Shown one piece after another: positions 1 through 9,279 of a DNA stretch of 64,000 bases. This stretch comes from Lactiplantibacillus daowaiensis. GTDB taxonomy: Bacteria; Bacillota; Bacilli; Lactobacillales; Lactobacillaceae. The first letter of the stretch is position 1. Every line of letters starts with the position of its first letter. Location of the stretch: contig NZ_BJDJ01000004.1 in the NCBI RefSeq assembly GCF_005405085.1, positions 1 through 64,000 on the forward strand, in the 5' to 3' direction. The position numbers and the translations under genes were made by a program. Below the pieces are notes generated by a model. It searched no databases. It was not told the origin of the DNA and worked only from the letters and a program-made list of their open reading frames with translations.

Positions 1-75
1 CAGTATGCCCTTTTTAGTTTGTTTTACAAAAAAGGCGTCGATGGATTTTATCCATCAACACCAAATATCATAGAG

Positions 76-101
76 CCAATTGATTTTGCAAAATCAGTTG
101 G
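76..101. repeat. palindromic hairpin in intergenic DNA
   Basis: A perfect 16-base palindrome (tgattttgcaaaatca, 81-96) is extended by ccaa/ttgg arms with one T-G wobble, making a stem of about 12 pairs with almost no loop. It lies in AT-rich DNA with no credible reading frame (1-253). It could be a protein-binding dyad or part of a terminator of a gene left of the window; no long T-run follows it directly. Confidence 0.4.
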
Positions 102-209
102 GTGTTTTCATAAAGTTTTTTTAAGTTGTTATCGCTGCTAATCGTTATTAGGTCAGTCAAGGTGGCACTTAGATTGGTTAAAACTTATCATAATAATCCT
201 AATGCTATA

Positions 210-249
210 GCTTATTTTGCACCGATATTGGCGTAAAATAAGCTTTTTT
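210..249 (+). terminator. intrinsic terminator, plus-strand orientation
   Basis: Arms gcttatttt (210-218) and aaaataagc (235-243) form a stem, followed by six T (244-249). The T-tract orientation suits a plus-strand transcript entering from the left edge. The minus-strand gene ending at 254 runs into the same hairpin but without a following U-run. Confidence 0.6.
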
Positions 250-253
250 GACT

Positions 254-1188
254 TTAAATGACGTAAAAACGGTTGGCTTTTCCCCGGTACCTTGTCGTGG
301 CATCGCTAAGTAGATGGGTATTATCAACTAACTCTTTGTAAAAGCTTAAATCAGTTAGGTTTAAATTTTCGCAAAGTTGTTTAGTTATTAGTTTTCCTCT
401 AGTAACAATTAATAAGTTAGCATTATCATAAAAGTCAGCAACTTGCGCCAATGTTTGAGGCATAACTCTTCCAGCGTCAAAATGCCCCGACCATAGCTCC
501 TTAACTTCATGCTTCTCATCAATAAAGGGTTGTAACTTGTATTTTTCAATCATTTTATTCCAAACTTCATCCCCTTGATCAAATGAAGTTAGGAACTTTT
601 GAGAATCTCTTAATGTCAAATCCCAATAATCTTTAATTCGTCCACTCATGCCTCTACCCTGATTCATCCAAACAGGCATCACCGTAAAATTGCCAATAGC
701 ATGGGTAAGTTGTGCAAATTTCTCCATTTTTTCATAGAGGTCATCATTAGCGGTAAGAAAGTTTTTTATTTTAGCAGTATCATCATTTTCAACCACGCAC
801 TTATTGCTTTTTTTAAGTCAGGAACGCCGTTAAACCTTGTTTCCCAAATCTCTTTATTTCTTTGCCCAAAAACACCTCTAATTGAAATCATCGATGTAAA
901 CGAAGTCATAAATGAATTCATCGTATCACCACGAACATTATCGCCCTTATCATTTTGCCATCCTAAAACATGATATATTGGAAAGACCACTTTATCACAA
1001 TCTTCATTTTTAAGTTCATTCGTATACCTATAAGCAAGTTCCAACCATAAATGTGATTTGTTTTTATTCTCATCTTCTTTTACCAAACTTTTTTTGAAAT
1101 CATACTCCCAAGGTGCATCCCTACCATCTTCCTTGTCCCCATCAAAAGACAGTAACCACTTTCTAACCTTTTCTTCACTATCATCCAT
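254..1188 (-). pseudogene. uncharacterised protein split by a frameshift (or joined by -1 frameshifting)
   Basis: I do not recognise this family with confidence. Translation most likely starts at ATG 1188, which has AGGGGG about 8 nt upstream; the frame is open further up but without a ribosome site. The first frame gives about 140 residues and stops at 766. The rest of the protein lies in the -1 frame (open from before 808 to a TAA at 254) and contains motifs typical of an intact domain (GNFTVMPVWMNQGR, DYWDLTL). Both halves look like parts of one protein of about 311 residues. They join at seven A (808-814), read TTA AAA AAA, a possible A_AAA_AAA slippery site. One missing A (8 to 7) would also explain the break. 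A strong promoter with a cre-like site lies upstream. The gene could be a recent pseudogene, a sequencing error in a homopolymer, or a real frameshifted gene. Confidence 0.6.
808..814 (-). other. A7 slippery run at the frame junction
   Basis: Seven consecutive A on the minus strand fall in frame as TTA AAA AAA GCA. A one-base backward slip after the second AAA enters exactly the frame that encodes the C-terminal half (AGC AAT AAG TGC GTG). The same run could also support transcriptional slippage or simple indel mutation. Confidence 0.5.
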
Positions 1189-1246
1189 ATCAGTATTCCC
1201 CCTAGATATAAAATCACATAGATGAGTCAATTACATCCATACTTAG

Positions 1247-1275
1247 ATAATATGGCTAAGCAAAAGCGCTTTCAA
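1247..1275 (-). promoter_or_regulatory. promoter with overlapping cre-like site
   Basis: On the minus strand TTGAAA (1270-1275), a 17-bp spacer and TATTAT (1247-1252) form a good sigma-A promoter for the frameshifted gene. The -35 element overlaps TGAAAGCGCTTTTG (1261-1274), which matches the CcpA cre consensus TGWAANCGNTNWCA at 12 of 14 positions. That placement predicts carbon catabolite repression (inference). Confidence 0.6.
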
Positions 1276-1280
1276 CGACT

Positions 1281-1316
1281 AAAAATAAAAAAGCCTGGAA
1301 CCGAAATTCCAGACTT
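1281..1316 (-). terminator. intrinsic terminator of ctpA
   Basis: Arms aagcctggaa (1291-1300) and ttccagactt (1307-1316) are followed on the minus strand by an A/T-rich tail of mostly T. It lies just after the stop codon of the ctpA-like gene. Confidence 0.8.
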
Positions 1317-1324
1317 TCTCACGC

Positions 1325-2842
1325 TTACTTTTCAGCAAGTTTCAATGCCGTGTTATAAGCATTGTCATTATCACTAATTTTTTGTGCTAATTGCGTTTCA
1401 ATCTTCGCTAAGGTCTGCTTGTTAACTCGACCATTGGCCGTTAACTTCGCATGCTTTTGATACGCTTTAACGGCACTCGTTGTAGTACTGCCAAAGTAAC
1501 CATTGGCACTGCCTTTAAAGTAACCTAACGCTTTCAAGTACTGTTGCAACGTCTTCACATCAGTATTAACCTTACCAGCTTTTAAATCACTCGTTTTGCT
1601 CAAAGCAGTTAAGCTAGCATAACTTGGTTCACTGGCCTTAACCGTTGGTGTCAAGCCCTTCTTGTTGATCCAAGTCCCATTTGGCGTTAACCATTTGGCA
1701 ACGGTGATCTTCATTTCAGTCTTATCACTAAAGGACGTGACCGTTTGGACGGTCCCTTTCCCATAGGATTGTGACCCGATCAACTTAATGCCCGCTGATT
1801 GATGCAAGGCCGCTGAGAAGATTTCAGCAGCTGACGCACTCCCACCATCAATTAAGACCGTCGTTGGCGTCGTCACTTTATAGCCACCATCATACTTCTT
1901 ACCGGCGACATACTTTTCAGCTTGAGAACCACGCGTCTGTACTTGCATGATGGTCTTACCATTCTTCAAGAACATTGACGCCATCTTCAAAGCTGCGGTC
2001 ATCAAACCACCAGGATTACCACGCATATCAATAATCAGCTTTTTAGCGCCTTTTTTATCCAAGGCTTTTAAAGCGGTCTTGAATTCTTTAGCGGTATTAG
2101 TCGAGAACGTTGAAACCGTGATATAACCAATCTTCTTCTTACCACCGACCATTTTATAATTAACCGTTGTGACCGGAATCTTGGCCCGTTTTAACGTTAC
2201 CGTAAAGGTCTTACCAGCGCGTTCAACTTCTAGTTCGACCGTCGTGCCAACTTTGCCGCGCATCAGATTGACTGCTTGCGTCAAGGTCTTACCAGCAATT
2301 GATTTACCATTGACCTTTTTGATAATATCCTTTGGCTTTAAACCAGCTTTTTTAGCCGGCGTCCCAGCGATTGGTGAGATGATCTGAATGTAATTCCCGG
2401 ACTTTTGAACTTGCGCGCCAATCCCTGAGAAGGAACTGTCGATCGTATCATTCAAACTTTCGGTTTCACTCTTATCCATATATTCAGAGAACTTATCGCC
2501 TAATGAATTGACCATCCCATTGATGGCGCCATTTGCCAACTTGTTGGCATTGACCGGCTTATAATAGTTCTCACTAATCGTGGCATAGACGGATTGAATC
2601 TTCTTCATCGCCGTGCTCGTTTGTTGCATACTACTGATTTGTTGCGTCACTGCGCGGCCTAAGACCCAATACGTGCCCCCGATACCAATTCCTAAGGCGA
2701 CGATGATCGAAATGATGTACGTCCATAACCCCACACGGCGTTTTGGCCGTTGCTTCTTCAAATGGGGATTCACATTCGGATCAGCTTGTTTTGCCGATTC
2801 ATCGGTTGGTGTTGTTGCTTTGTCCGTTGGTTCTTCTGGCAT
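1325..2842 (-). CDS. ctpA: C-terminal processing protease (S41 family), CtpA-like
   Basis: A 505-residue membrane-anchored serine protease. The order is a charged N-terminus, one membrane segment (about residues 38-62), a PDZ domain (about 130-215, with GTPAKKAGLKPKD), and an S41 catalytic core with RGNPGG, GGSASAAE (likely nucleophile Ser about 337) and SYGKGTVQ (Lys about 362). A C-terminal peptidoglycan-binding type 1 domain (about 420-490, QQYLKALGYFKG) suggests action at the wall-membrane face. The start has AGAGGA nine bases upstream. It is the last gene of a group with the YozE, YpmS and GDSL genes, 32 bp after the YozE stop. Substrates are unknown from sequence. Confidence 0.93.
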   Translation of the reverse strand: MPEEPTDKATTPTDESAKQADPNVNPHLKKQRPKRRVGLWTYIISIIVALGIGIGGTYWVLGRAVTQQISSMQQTSTAMKKIQSVYATISENYYKPVNANKLANGAINGMVNSLGDKFSEYMDKSETESLNDTIDSSFSGIGAQVQKSGNYIQIISPIAGTPAKKAGLKPKDIIKKVNGKSIAGKTLTQAVNLMRGKVGTTVELEVERAGKTFTVTLKRAKIPVTTVNYKMVGGKKKIGYITVSTFSTNTAKEFKTALKALDKKGAKKLIIDMRGNPGGLMTAALKMASMFLKNGKTIMQVQTRGSQAEKYVAGKKYDGGYKVTTPTTVLIDGGSASAAEIFSAALHQSAGIKLIGSQSYGKGTVQTVTSFSDKTEMKITVAKWLTPNGTWINKKGLTPTVKASEPSYASLTALSKTSDLKAGKVNTDVKTLQQYLKALGYFKGSANGYFGSTTTSAVKAYQKHAKLTANGRVNKQTLAKIETQLAQKISDNDNAYNTALKLAEK

Positions 2843-2874
2843 CCGTCAAAATCCTCTTTCCTCGCTAAATTAGC

Positions 2875-3096
2875 CTAAGCTTCACTGGCCAAATATTGTT
2901 GCCAAGCATCGTCAAAAATCGTCATGGATGGCAAGTAACCAGCATTTAATTCTAAATATTGTGACACCTCATCAAAATCCTGACTTTGCTTCGGAAAAGC
3001 TTGGTCGAAAAAGGCATTATTCGCAAATTCGGCGACTGATTCAGTACTATCAGGATTGCGTTGGGTCATCAAATATTGATAAAACGTTTTATGCAT
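2875..3096 (-). CDS. YozE/UPF0346 family small protein
   Basis: A 73-residue acidic protein starting MHKTFYQYL with the SAM-like helical fold pattern of the YozE family ([16 protein letters not shown], then [19 protein letters not shown]). The biochemical role of the family is not established. It has a good ribosome site (GAGGGG) and sits between the YpmS and ctpA genes, with which it is probably cotranscribed. The length is normal for the family. Confidence 0.85.
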   Translation of the reverse strand: MHKTFYQYLMTQRNPDSTESVAEFANNAFFDQAFPKQSQDFDEVSQYLELNAGYLPSMTIFDDAWQQYLASEA

Positions 3097-3117
3097 CTAC
3101 ACCCCTCACTTTATCCG

Positions 3118-3771
3118 TTAATTACTACTACTCTTTGGAATATGCATTTCAAAACTGAACTTGTTGTTCTTCAAATCTAGTTTATTCACGCTATACCGCA
3201 TTTCATGTTTGCCGACGATCTTGTTCAAATACAAGTTGACCGTCTTTGTCTTCGCATTTAAAGTGACCCACTTTGGAATCTTGTAGTTATTGTTGATGTA
3301 ATTGATCACAAAGCTAATTGGAATCGACATTGTCCCGACTGATAAGCGTGTCGCCTTCAATGAGATATTCCCATTTGAGATTACGCTTGGTTGCAACGTA
3401 ATGACAAACGACACATTTTGACCTAAGACTTTGGTCGTCCCTAGTAAGTAAGCCGCATCCGAACGGACGACAAACCGGTACTTCAATGATTGTCCTTTTT
3501 GGAAGTCATTTAAGTAATATGATGCTAACGCATTTAACTGTTGCCGATTCATGGTAATCGGCACACTTGCGGCATCGTTTGAACTACTACTCGTCACTGT
3601 CGTGGTTTCACTTGGTGACCGGAAGACTTGGCTCCCGACATACACCCCAAGGCCTAAGATTAACGCAATCAAAACAATTGCGATCCATTTCCAAATATTT
3701 AAGGGGCCCTGCGGTTGTTTTGGTTTCGTGGTAGCTTTTGCCGCCTTTTGTTGACGCTGTTGTTCACGCAT
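3118..3771 (-). CDS. ypmS: YpmS family (DUF2140) membrane-anchored protein
   Basis: 217 residues: a short basic, Gln-rich cytoplasmic tail, one membrane segment (about 28-50, WIAIVLIALILGLGVYVG), and an extracytoplasmic domain of beta-rich character (YLLGTTKVLGQNVSF, MSIPISFVINYINNNY, LNLYLNKIV-like strand pattern). It follows the GDSL hydrolase gene by 13 bp, the same pairing as ypmR-ypmS in Bacillus subtilis, so the two probably act together at the cell surface. The function of the family is not established. Confidence 0.85.
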   Translation of the reverse strand: MREQQRQQKAAKATTKPKQPQGPLNIWKWIAIVLIALILGLGVYVGSQVFRSPSETTTVTSSSSNDAASVPITMNRQQLNALASYYLNDFQKGQSLKYRFVVRSDAAYLLGTTKVLGQNVSFVITLQPSVISNGNISLKATRLSVGTMSIPISFVINYINNNYKIPKWVTLNAKTKTVNLYLNKIVGKHEMRYSVNKLDLKNNKFSFEMHIPKSSSN

Positions 3772-3784
3772 TTAGCAATCCCCT

Positions 3785-4726
3785 TTATTTTTTTAAGAGC
3801 CAATTATCATGTGCCATCATTGTTTGATAGAGCTTGTGACTGAAAATATGATAGCCCCGTTTATTAGGATGGAAGTTATCACTATTTGAAATCAAGTCAT
3901 TGTCTTTAGACTTAGCCGCCACGGCCGCTGTAATTTGACTCGTATTGGTTAAATTCGTTAGTGACGTACTATCTGATTCTTTTTTCAACTTGGCGATTTG
4001 AGCAGCGGTCTTATATTGACCATGCGACATCACGGTGTTGATGTCCATGAAGTAAGCCCGTTGATAATGACTAAGCGTCGTTTGCGTCTGGTCATTCCAC
4101 TGACTCACGTACTTGGTAATCGCCGTGACATTAGGGAAATTGACAAAAATCGGGTTATAAATACTAAAGACAAATAGTGAGGCCTTCGGATTTAATTGCC
4201 GTAACTTATCGAATAGTTTCGTCAACTTAGCTGCATATGTCGTTTGAGCCTTGGCAACGGTACTATTGTTCTTAGCTGTATTGTTCGACGTAATAGCGCC
4301 TTCCAAAGTTTGCAATAAATCATTACCGCCAACGGTCACCGTCAAAACATCGGCCGCGGCAATTTTACGTTGTAAGGCTTTTGACTTATTGATGCGGGCT
4401 AAAATTTGGTCACTCCGATCACCAGATTTACCGGCATTCGTCGTTGTCACTTTCAAATTTTGTTTCTTAGTCAGCAAGTCTTTAATTTGACCGACATAGC
4501 CACCTTCAGCTTCATCACCGACGCCTTCAGTTAACGAATCTCCAACCGCCACCAAACTCACTTTACTTTTATGGGCAGTTTTTTTCGCTGTACTCGTTGT
4601 TTTAGAACTTGTGGTCTCGCGACTTGTCGTACTTGGATGGAGCACATGATTGAGCCCCCAATAGACCCCGCCAGCGATAATCGCCACAATTACCACTACT
4701 TTAACGGTTTCCCATAGTTTATGCAT
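3785..4726 (-). CDS. SGNH/GDSL-family hydrolase, YpmR-like
   Basis: 313 residues. A membrane segment near the N-terminus (VVVIVAIIAGGVYWGL) and a Ser/Thr/Lys-rich linker precede an extracellular SGNH esterase domain. Block I is VAVGDSLTEGVGD (nucleophile Ser), block III is VTVGGNDLL and block V is DNFHPNKRGY with the catalytic Asp and His. The family acts as lipase/acyl-esterase; the substrate here is unknown. It leads the small operon that includes the YpmS gene. The start codon has only a distant AAAGG, so a slightly different start is possible. Confidence 0.88.
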   Translation of the reverse strand: MHKLWETVKVVVIVAIIAGGVYWGLNHVLHPSTTSRETTSSKTTSTAKKTAHKSKVSLVAVGDSLTEGVGDEAEGGYVGQIKDLLTKKQNLKVTTTNAGKSGDRSDQILARINKSKALQRKIAAADVLTVTVGGNDLLQTLEGAITSNNTAKNNSTVAKAQTTYAAKLTKLFDKLRQLNPKASLFVFSIYNPIFVNFPNVTAITKYVSQWNDQTQTTLSHYQRAYFMDINTVMSHGQYKTAAQIAKLKKESDSTSLTNLTNTSQITAAVAAKSKDNDLISNSDNFHPNKRGYHIFSHKLYQTMMAHDNWLLKK

Positions 4727-4764
4727 GCCATTTGCACAACCTTTCTCATAATTTAACCTTGATA

Positions 4765-4805
4765 TTAAAAAGGGGCGGTCGCAACCGCGCCCGAACCCCT
4801 TTTTG
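4765..4805 (-). terminator. intrinsic terminator after the DegV-family gene
   Basis: A GC-rich stem (aggggcggt...accgcgccc with an outer aaaagggg/cccctttt pairing) ends in T-rich sequence on the minus strand, directly after the DegV gene stop. The outer A/T arms may let it work in both directions. Confidence 0.8.
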
Positions 4806-4807
4806 AA

Positions 4808-5656
4808 TTATTGTGCTTGTGTATGATATTCCACGGCAAAGGCGCCGGGACCACCATGGGTCGCAATAATCGGCACGGTTGGTTGAACACTGACCTTCAA
4901 GCTTGGCAAAGCCGCTTGTAGGCGTTCCTTATACGCTTCTACACGTTCAGTGGCACCAACGTGTGAAATAGCAACCTCAACCACGTTAGGCGTTTGAATG
5001 ATATCTTCAATAATTTTATCAAAGAATTTATTAATCGCTTTGACCCCGCGACCCTTCATCTTCACATCAAGGGTCCCATCATCAACTTCTAAGGCGATTT
5101 TGACGTTGAGTAATGTACTGATTGCCCCAGTTAAACGACTGATGCGGCCGCCAGCAACTAAGTTATTTAAGGTCATCACACCCATAAACAATTTGGTATG
5201 GGCTTGTGTGTCATGAACCGCAGCGACAACTGCGTCTTTATCGGCACCAGCTTGGGCCAACTTTGCCGCCGTCACCACTTGAAAGGCCATTGCCCGATCA
5301 GTTGTCCGTGCATCGATCACGGTCACGTCCGTTTTCGTAATCGAAGCGGCTTGTTCAGCCGTGTGCACTGTCCCGGAGATCGCTTCAAGCATGTTGATGC
5401 AAACCACACTTGACCCATCGGCACCGAGCTTGTCAAAAGTTTCAATAAACGTACCCAATGCAGGTTGACTCGTTTTTGGTAACGACTTCGCGCTGGCCAT
5501 CTTTTCAATGAATTCATCACGCGTAATCGTTTCATCTTCAATATAAATTGTGCCATCGATCATGACGGACAACGGAATCACGGTAATATCGTATTTTTGA
5601 ACCTCGGCATCGGTTAAATTAGCCGAAGAATCGGTCACAATCTTGATTTTCGTCAT
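4808..5656 (-). CDS. DegV family fatty-acid-binding protein
   Basis: 282 residues with the family signatures TDSSANL at residues 7-13, the region PLSVMIDG, and KTSQPALGTF (the Thr-Ser-Gln-Pro motif lining the lipid carboxylate). A C-terminal domain contains VGATERVEAY and ATHGGPGAFAVEY. DegV/FakB proteins bind free fatty acids and present them to the FakA kinase for phospholipid synthesis; the FakA gene is not in this window. It is a single gene between two terminator/promoter regions, with a weak ribosome site. Confidence 0.92.
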   Translation of the reverse strand: MTKIKIVTDSSANLTDAEVQKYDITVIPLSVMIDGTIYIEDETITRDEFIEKMASAKSLPKTSQPALGTFIETFDKLGADGSSVVCINMLEAISGTVHTAEQAASITKTDVTVIDARTTDRAMAFQVVTAAKLAQAGADKDAVVAAVHDTQAHTKLFMGVMTLNNLVAGGRISRLTGAISTLLNVKIALEVDDGTLDVKMKGRGVKAINKFFDKIIEDIIQTPNVVEVAISHVGATERVEAYKERLQAALPSLKVSVQPTVPIIATHGGPGAFAVEYHTQAQ

Positions 5657-5749
5657 ACTTTGCCACGCTTTCTTATCTTGTAAAGTTTACCTAACCCTTA
5701 CAATAAATTAATGCTTTCAGTATAGCAGAAAAGTGCTTTAGTTTCACTG

Positions 5750-6253
5750 TTACTTCCCGATTTTTCGGCGAGTAAAGTCATCAAAACTATAGGTTACTGC
5801 TGGGTCGGCATCACTGACCCCTGGCGTTTGCGCCGTTAATTGCCATTCGGAATAGTCGATTGCCGGCATCCAAGTGTCACCGGTAAACGTCCCGTTGATT
5901 TGTGTGCGATACAAACGATCTGCGTACGGCAATACCGCGGCAAACACTTGCGCACCGCCAATGACAAATACCACCTCATCCGGATGCGCGGTTGTATAAG
6001 CCGTTAATTCAGCTAGACTCGTCCAGTGTTGCACATCAGTTGGCAACGCGAGTTGGGTTTGACGGGACAACACAATATTTTGACGATGTGGCAATGGCCG
6101 CTTAAAACCGGCAAATGTTTTGCGTCCCATGACCACCGGATGATTTAACGTCAACCGTTTGAAACGTTTTAAGTCAGCAGAAAGATGCCATGGTAATTGG
6201 CCATTCGCACCAATCAAACCGTTTTGATCCTGTGCCCAAATTAACGCAATCAT
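5750..6253 (-). CDS. dfrA: dihydrofolate reductase
   Basis: 167 residues from ATG 6253, which has AGGGGG about 8 nt upstream; a longer frame upstream lacks such a site and overlaps thyA. It reduces dihydrofolate to tetrahydrofolate with NADPH. Seen are MIALIWAQDQNGLIG, the substrate-loop motif LPWHLSADL, the acidic active-site residue in SADLKRFK, VMGRKTF and VFVIGGAQVF. It lies 10 bp downstream of thyA, so thymidylate synthesis and dihydrofolate recycling are cotranscribed. Confidence 0.96.
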   Translation of the reverse strand: MIALIWAQDQNGLIGANGQLPWHLSADLKRFKRLTLNHPVVMGRKTFAGFKRPLPHRQNIVLSRQTQLALPTDVQHWTSLAELTAYTTAHPDEVVFVIGGAQVFAAVLPYADRLYRTQINGTFTGDTWMPAIDYSEWQLTAQTPGVSDADPAVTYSFDDFTRRKIGK

Positions 6254-6263
6254 TGCAATCCCC

Positions 6264-7214
6264 CTAAATGGCCACCGGCGCTTTAATCGCTGGGGCTGGC
6301 TCATACCCTGTCAATTTAATATCGCTCATTTGATAATCGAAAATACTTTGATGGGCACCACTTAAAACTAATTGTGGGGCTGGCTTAGGTTGCCGGGTCA
6401 ATTGTGTTTTGATTTGCTCGATATGGTTCGTATAAATATGGGCATCCCCAAGCGTATGCACGAATTCACCGACTTGTAAGCCCGTTTCTTGGGCAATCAA
6501 ATGAGTCAGTAACGCATAGCTGGCAATATTGAACGGCACACCTAAAAAGACATCACCAGACCGTTGATACAATTGACAGCTCAACTTACCATCCGCCACA
6601 TAAAATTGAAATAACGTGTGACATGGTGGTAAGGCCATACTGGGCACATCTTCAGGATTCCATGCTGACACGATCAATCGCCGTGAATCGGGCGTCTTTT
6701 TAATCATGTCAATGACATTAGCAATTTGGTCAATGGTATCACCTTGACGCGTTTGCCAATGACGCCATTGCGCCCCGTAAACATCCCCTAAATTGCCAAA
6801 CTTAGCCGCAAACGCATCGTCATTTAAGACTTGGTCGTCAAACGCTTGCATCTGAGCTTGATAGACGGGCTTAAAATCAGGATCATCTAAGCGTCGATGT
6901 TCAAAGTTGGTCATATCTGGGCCCGTGTAATCAGCGCTATTGACCCAGTTTTTAAACGCCCATTCATCCCAAATATGGTTATGATGTTGCAGCAAATATT
7001 GAATATTGGTATCACCATGTAAGAACCACAATAATTCACTCTTAATCAAACCAAAGGGCACTTTTTTAGTGGTTAATAATGGAAACCCCTTGGCGAGATC
7101 AAAGCGCATCTGATAGCCAAACAGACTATACGTCCCAGTTCCGGTCCGATCATCTTTATAGGTACCATGGTCTAAAATATCCCGCGCTAATTGTAAATAA
7201 CTATCTTCTAACAT
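6264..7214 (-). CDS. thyA: thymidylate synthase
   Basis: 316 residues from ATG 7214 (AAAGGA nine bases upstream), the classical length of the Lactobacillus casei enzyme. It methylates dUMP to dTMP using methylene-tetrahydrofolate. The catalytic Cys is in [12 protein letters not shown], the dUMP-binding Arg pair in [12 protein letters not shown], and the folate/nucleotide region in [14 protein letters not shown]. The extra small-domain insert typical of lactobacillar ThyA (about residues 90-140, [19 protein letters not shown]) is present. It sits between the ABC-F gene (20 bp upstream) and dfrA. Confidence 0.97.
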   Translation of the reverse strand: MLEDSYLQLARDILDHGTYKDDRTGTGTYSLFGYQMRFDLAKGFPLLTTKKVPFGLIKSELLWFLHGDTNIQYLLQHHNHIWDEWAFKNWVNSADYTGPDMTNFEHRRLDDPDFKPVYQAQMQAFDDQVLNDDAFAAKFGNLGDVYGAQWRHWQTRQGDTIDQIANVIDMIKKTPDSRRLIVSAWNPEDVPSMALPPCHTLFQFYVADGKLSCQLYQRSGDVFLGVPFNIASYALLTHLIAQETGLQVGEFVHTLGDAHIYTNHIEQIKTQLTRQPKPAPQLVLSGAHQSIFDYQMSDIKLTGYEPAPAIKAPVAI

Positions 7215-7234
7215 TGGCAAATTCCTTTCCGAAT

Positions 7235-9139
7235 CTAAGCTTCTGCGTATTGACTTAAATAATCCCAACGATTCATCTTTTCGTCAATTTCAGTTTCAGT
7301 TTTGGTCAATTCTTTTTGCAAATCAGCTAACTTACCATAATCACTAGCATTATCAGCCATCGCTTGTTCGATCTCACCTTTATGCGTATCGAGCGCTTCA
7401 ATCACGCCTTCGATCTTGTCATATTCGAGTTGTTCAGCATACGTCAGCTTAACCTTTGCTTTGGTCTGGGACTTAGTTTCAGCCTCAGCTGCTGGCGCTT
7501 TTGCTTTCGCTTGCGGCTTAGTGGCCGTTGGTTTAGCAGCATCTTTTTGGTCTTTTAAATAACTTGAGAAACGGCCAGCATAACGTTCAATCTGACCGTT
7601 ACCATTAAAGATCAATAATTTAGTCCCAACTTTATCCAAGAAATACCGGTCATGTGAGACCGTAATGACAGTCCCGACAAAGTTGTCCAAATAGTTTTCT
7701 AAGACGGTCAACGTCCCAATGTCTAAATCATTCGTTGGTTCATCAAGTAATAAGACATTCGGCTGTTGCATTAATAACTTCAACAAATATAACCGCCGTT
7801 TTTCCCCACCGGATAACTTGCGAATCAAGGTGCCGTGCATCGACCGTGGGAAGAGGAATTCTTCTAGTAATTCGGTCACGGAAACATGTTCACCTTGTTT
7901 ATTTAAGACCGTTTCACCGACATCTTGTAAATAATTGATGATCCGTTTGTCACCCGGAATCGGTTCAGTTTGCTGCGTGTAATAAGCCATTTTGACCGTC
8001 TCACCAATTGTGACCGTCCCACTATCTAGTGGGAGTTTACCAGCAATCACGTTCAATAAACTTGATTTACCGGCGCCATTTAACCCAGTGATCCCGATAC
8101 GGTCATTAGCTTGGATCAGCATCGAAAAGTCGGTTAAAATCGGTTGGCTGTCAAACGTCAAATTGGCTGCTTTTAGTTCAATGACTTTCTTACCCAATCG
8201 CTGTTGTCCCAGTGAAATATCAACATCATGGTCAACTTGTAACGTATTCAGATTGCCTTTTAAATCATTAAAGCGATTGATGCGCCCTTGTTGTTTCGTG
8301 CTCCGTGCCGGAGCCCCCGCACGCATCCAAGCCAGTTCTTTTTTATACAACTGTTGTTGCTTATGTTCTGCCGTAATATCACGCGCTACCCGTTCGGCCT
8401 TAGCTTGAACATAATCTTGATAATTACCCGTATATTTATACAGTTCCCCAAATGAGAGTTCAAACATTTGATTGGCAACTTGATCTAAGAAGTACCGATC
8501 ATGAGTCACGACGATCAAGGCACCCTTGTAGGCGGCCAAGTATGTTTCTAGCCATTCGATCGAATCAAAGTCCAAGTGGTTGGTCGGTTCATCCAATAAT
8601 AATAAATCGGGTGATTGAATCAACACTTGGGCTAACCCAACCCGTTTGCGTTGACCCCCAGATAACGTTTTAACTTTTTGGTTTAAGTCAGTGATGTGTA
8701 ATTGCGTCAAAATCGTTTTGACATCACTTTCAGCGTTCCAAGCATCTTCTTGGTTCATCTTAGTCTCGGCATCGCTATAAGCCCGTTGTGTCGCTGGATC
8801 TTCTGGCTTTTCAGCATAAGCCGCTAAGGTCTGTTCATAATGACGAATCGTCCGAAAGACTTGCTGACTCCCAGCTAAAACGGCATCGATCACCGTTAAT
8901 TCTTCGTTTAAAGCAGGTTGTTGCGTTAAATAACCGATTTCATAATTCTTTGGTTTAATCAATTCACCGGCTTCGGGCGCGGTAACTCCTGCCAAAACGT
9001 CTAATAAATTCGTTTTTCCCGATCCGTTGACGCCAATCACGCCGATGCGGTCGTGTTCATTTACAATAAACGAAATATCGTTAAATAACGTTTTCTCACC
9101 GTAAGTACGGGTCAGATTTTCTGCTCTTAATGTTTGCAT
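7235..9139 (-). CDS. ABC-F family ATPase, Uup-like
   Basis: 634 residues with two nucleotide-binding domains and no membrane segments. Walker A motifs are GVNGSGKT and GLNGAGKSS, signatures LSGGQRKRV and LSGGEKRRL, and Walker B regions [12 protein letters not shown] and [11 protein letters not shown]. Between the domains is the ABC-F linker with the Arg/Lys-rich segment [13 protein letters not shown]. The C-terminus is a Lys/Ala-rich linker followed by a coiled coil (about 560-630), the arrangement of Uup proteins that act on ribosomes. A resistance role cannot be excluded, but position beside thyA-dfrA suggests a housekeeping factor. Confidence 0.9.
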   Translation of the reverse strand: MQTLRAENLTRTYGEKTLFNDISFIVNEHDRIGVIGVNGSGKTNLLDVLAGVTAPEAGELIKPKNYEIGYLTQQPALNEELTVIDAVLAGSQQVFRTIRHYEQTLAAYAEKPEDPATQRAYSDAETKMNQEDAWNAESDVKTILTQLHITDLNQKVKTLSGGQRKRVGLAQVLIQSPDLLLLDEPTNHLDFDSIEWLETYLAAYKGALIVVTHDRYFLDQVANQMFELSFGELYKYTGNYQDYVQAKAERVARDITAEHKQQQLYKKELAWMRAGAPARSTKQQGRINRFNDLKGNLNTLQVDHDVDISLGQQRLGKKVIELKAANLTFDSQPILTDFSMLIQANDRIGITGLNGAGKSSLLNVIAGKLPLDSGTVTIGETVKMAYYTQQTEPIPGDKRIINYLQDVGETVLNKQGEHVSVTELLEEFLFPRSMHGTLIRKLSGGEKRRLYLLKLLMQQPNVLLLDEPTNDLDIGTLTVLENYLDNFVGTVITVSHDRYFLDKVGTKLLIFNGNGQIERYAGRFSSYLKDQKDAAKPTATKPQAKAKAPAAEAETKSQTKAKVKLTYAEQLEYDKIEGVIEALDTHKGEIEQAMADNASDYGKLADLQKELTKTETEIDEKMNRWDYLSQYAEA

Positions 9140-9228
9140 AACTTGCTATCCACCCTTTAACTTGTTTACATTCACATTATATCTTACCACATCCACGCCC
9201 AGCGACTGGCGGAAAGCTTTTCGTCGTA

Positions 9229-9264
9229 TAAAAAAAGAATGCTGACGTCATCGCGTCAACATCC
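9229..9264 (-). terminator. intrinsic terminator
   Basis: Arms atgctgacg and cgtcaacat around 9239-9262 are followed on the minus strand by TTTTTTT (9230-9236). It ends the transcript of the 150-residue gene upstream. Confidence 0.8.
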
Positions 9265-9279
9265 TCTTAAAACGATCAC

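Noticed and set aside
7235-9139. ABC-F gene as an antibiotic resistance determinant
   Set aside because: The C-terminal coiled coil is of Uup type and the context is housekeeping; no resistance-specific linker feature is evident.
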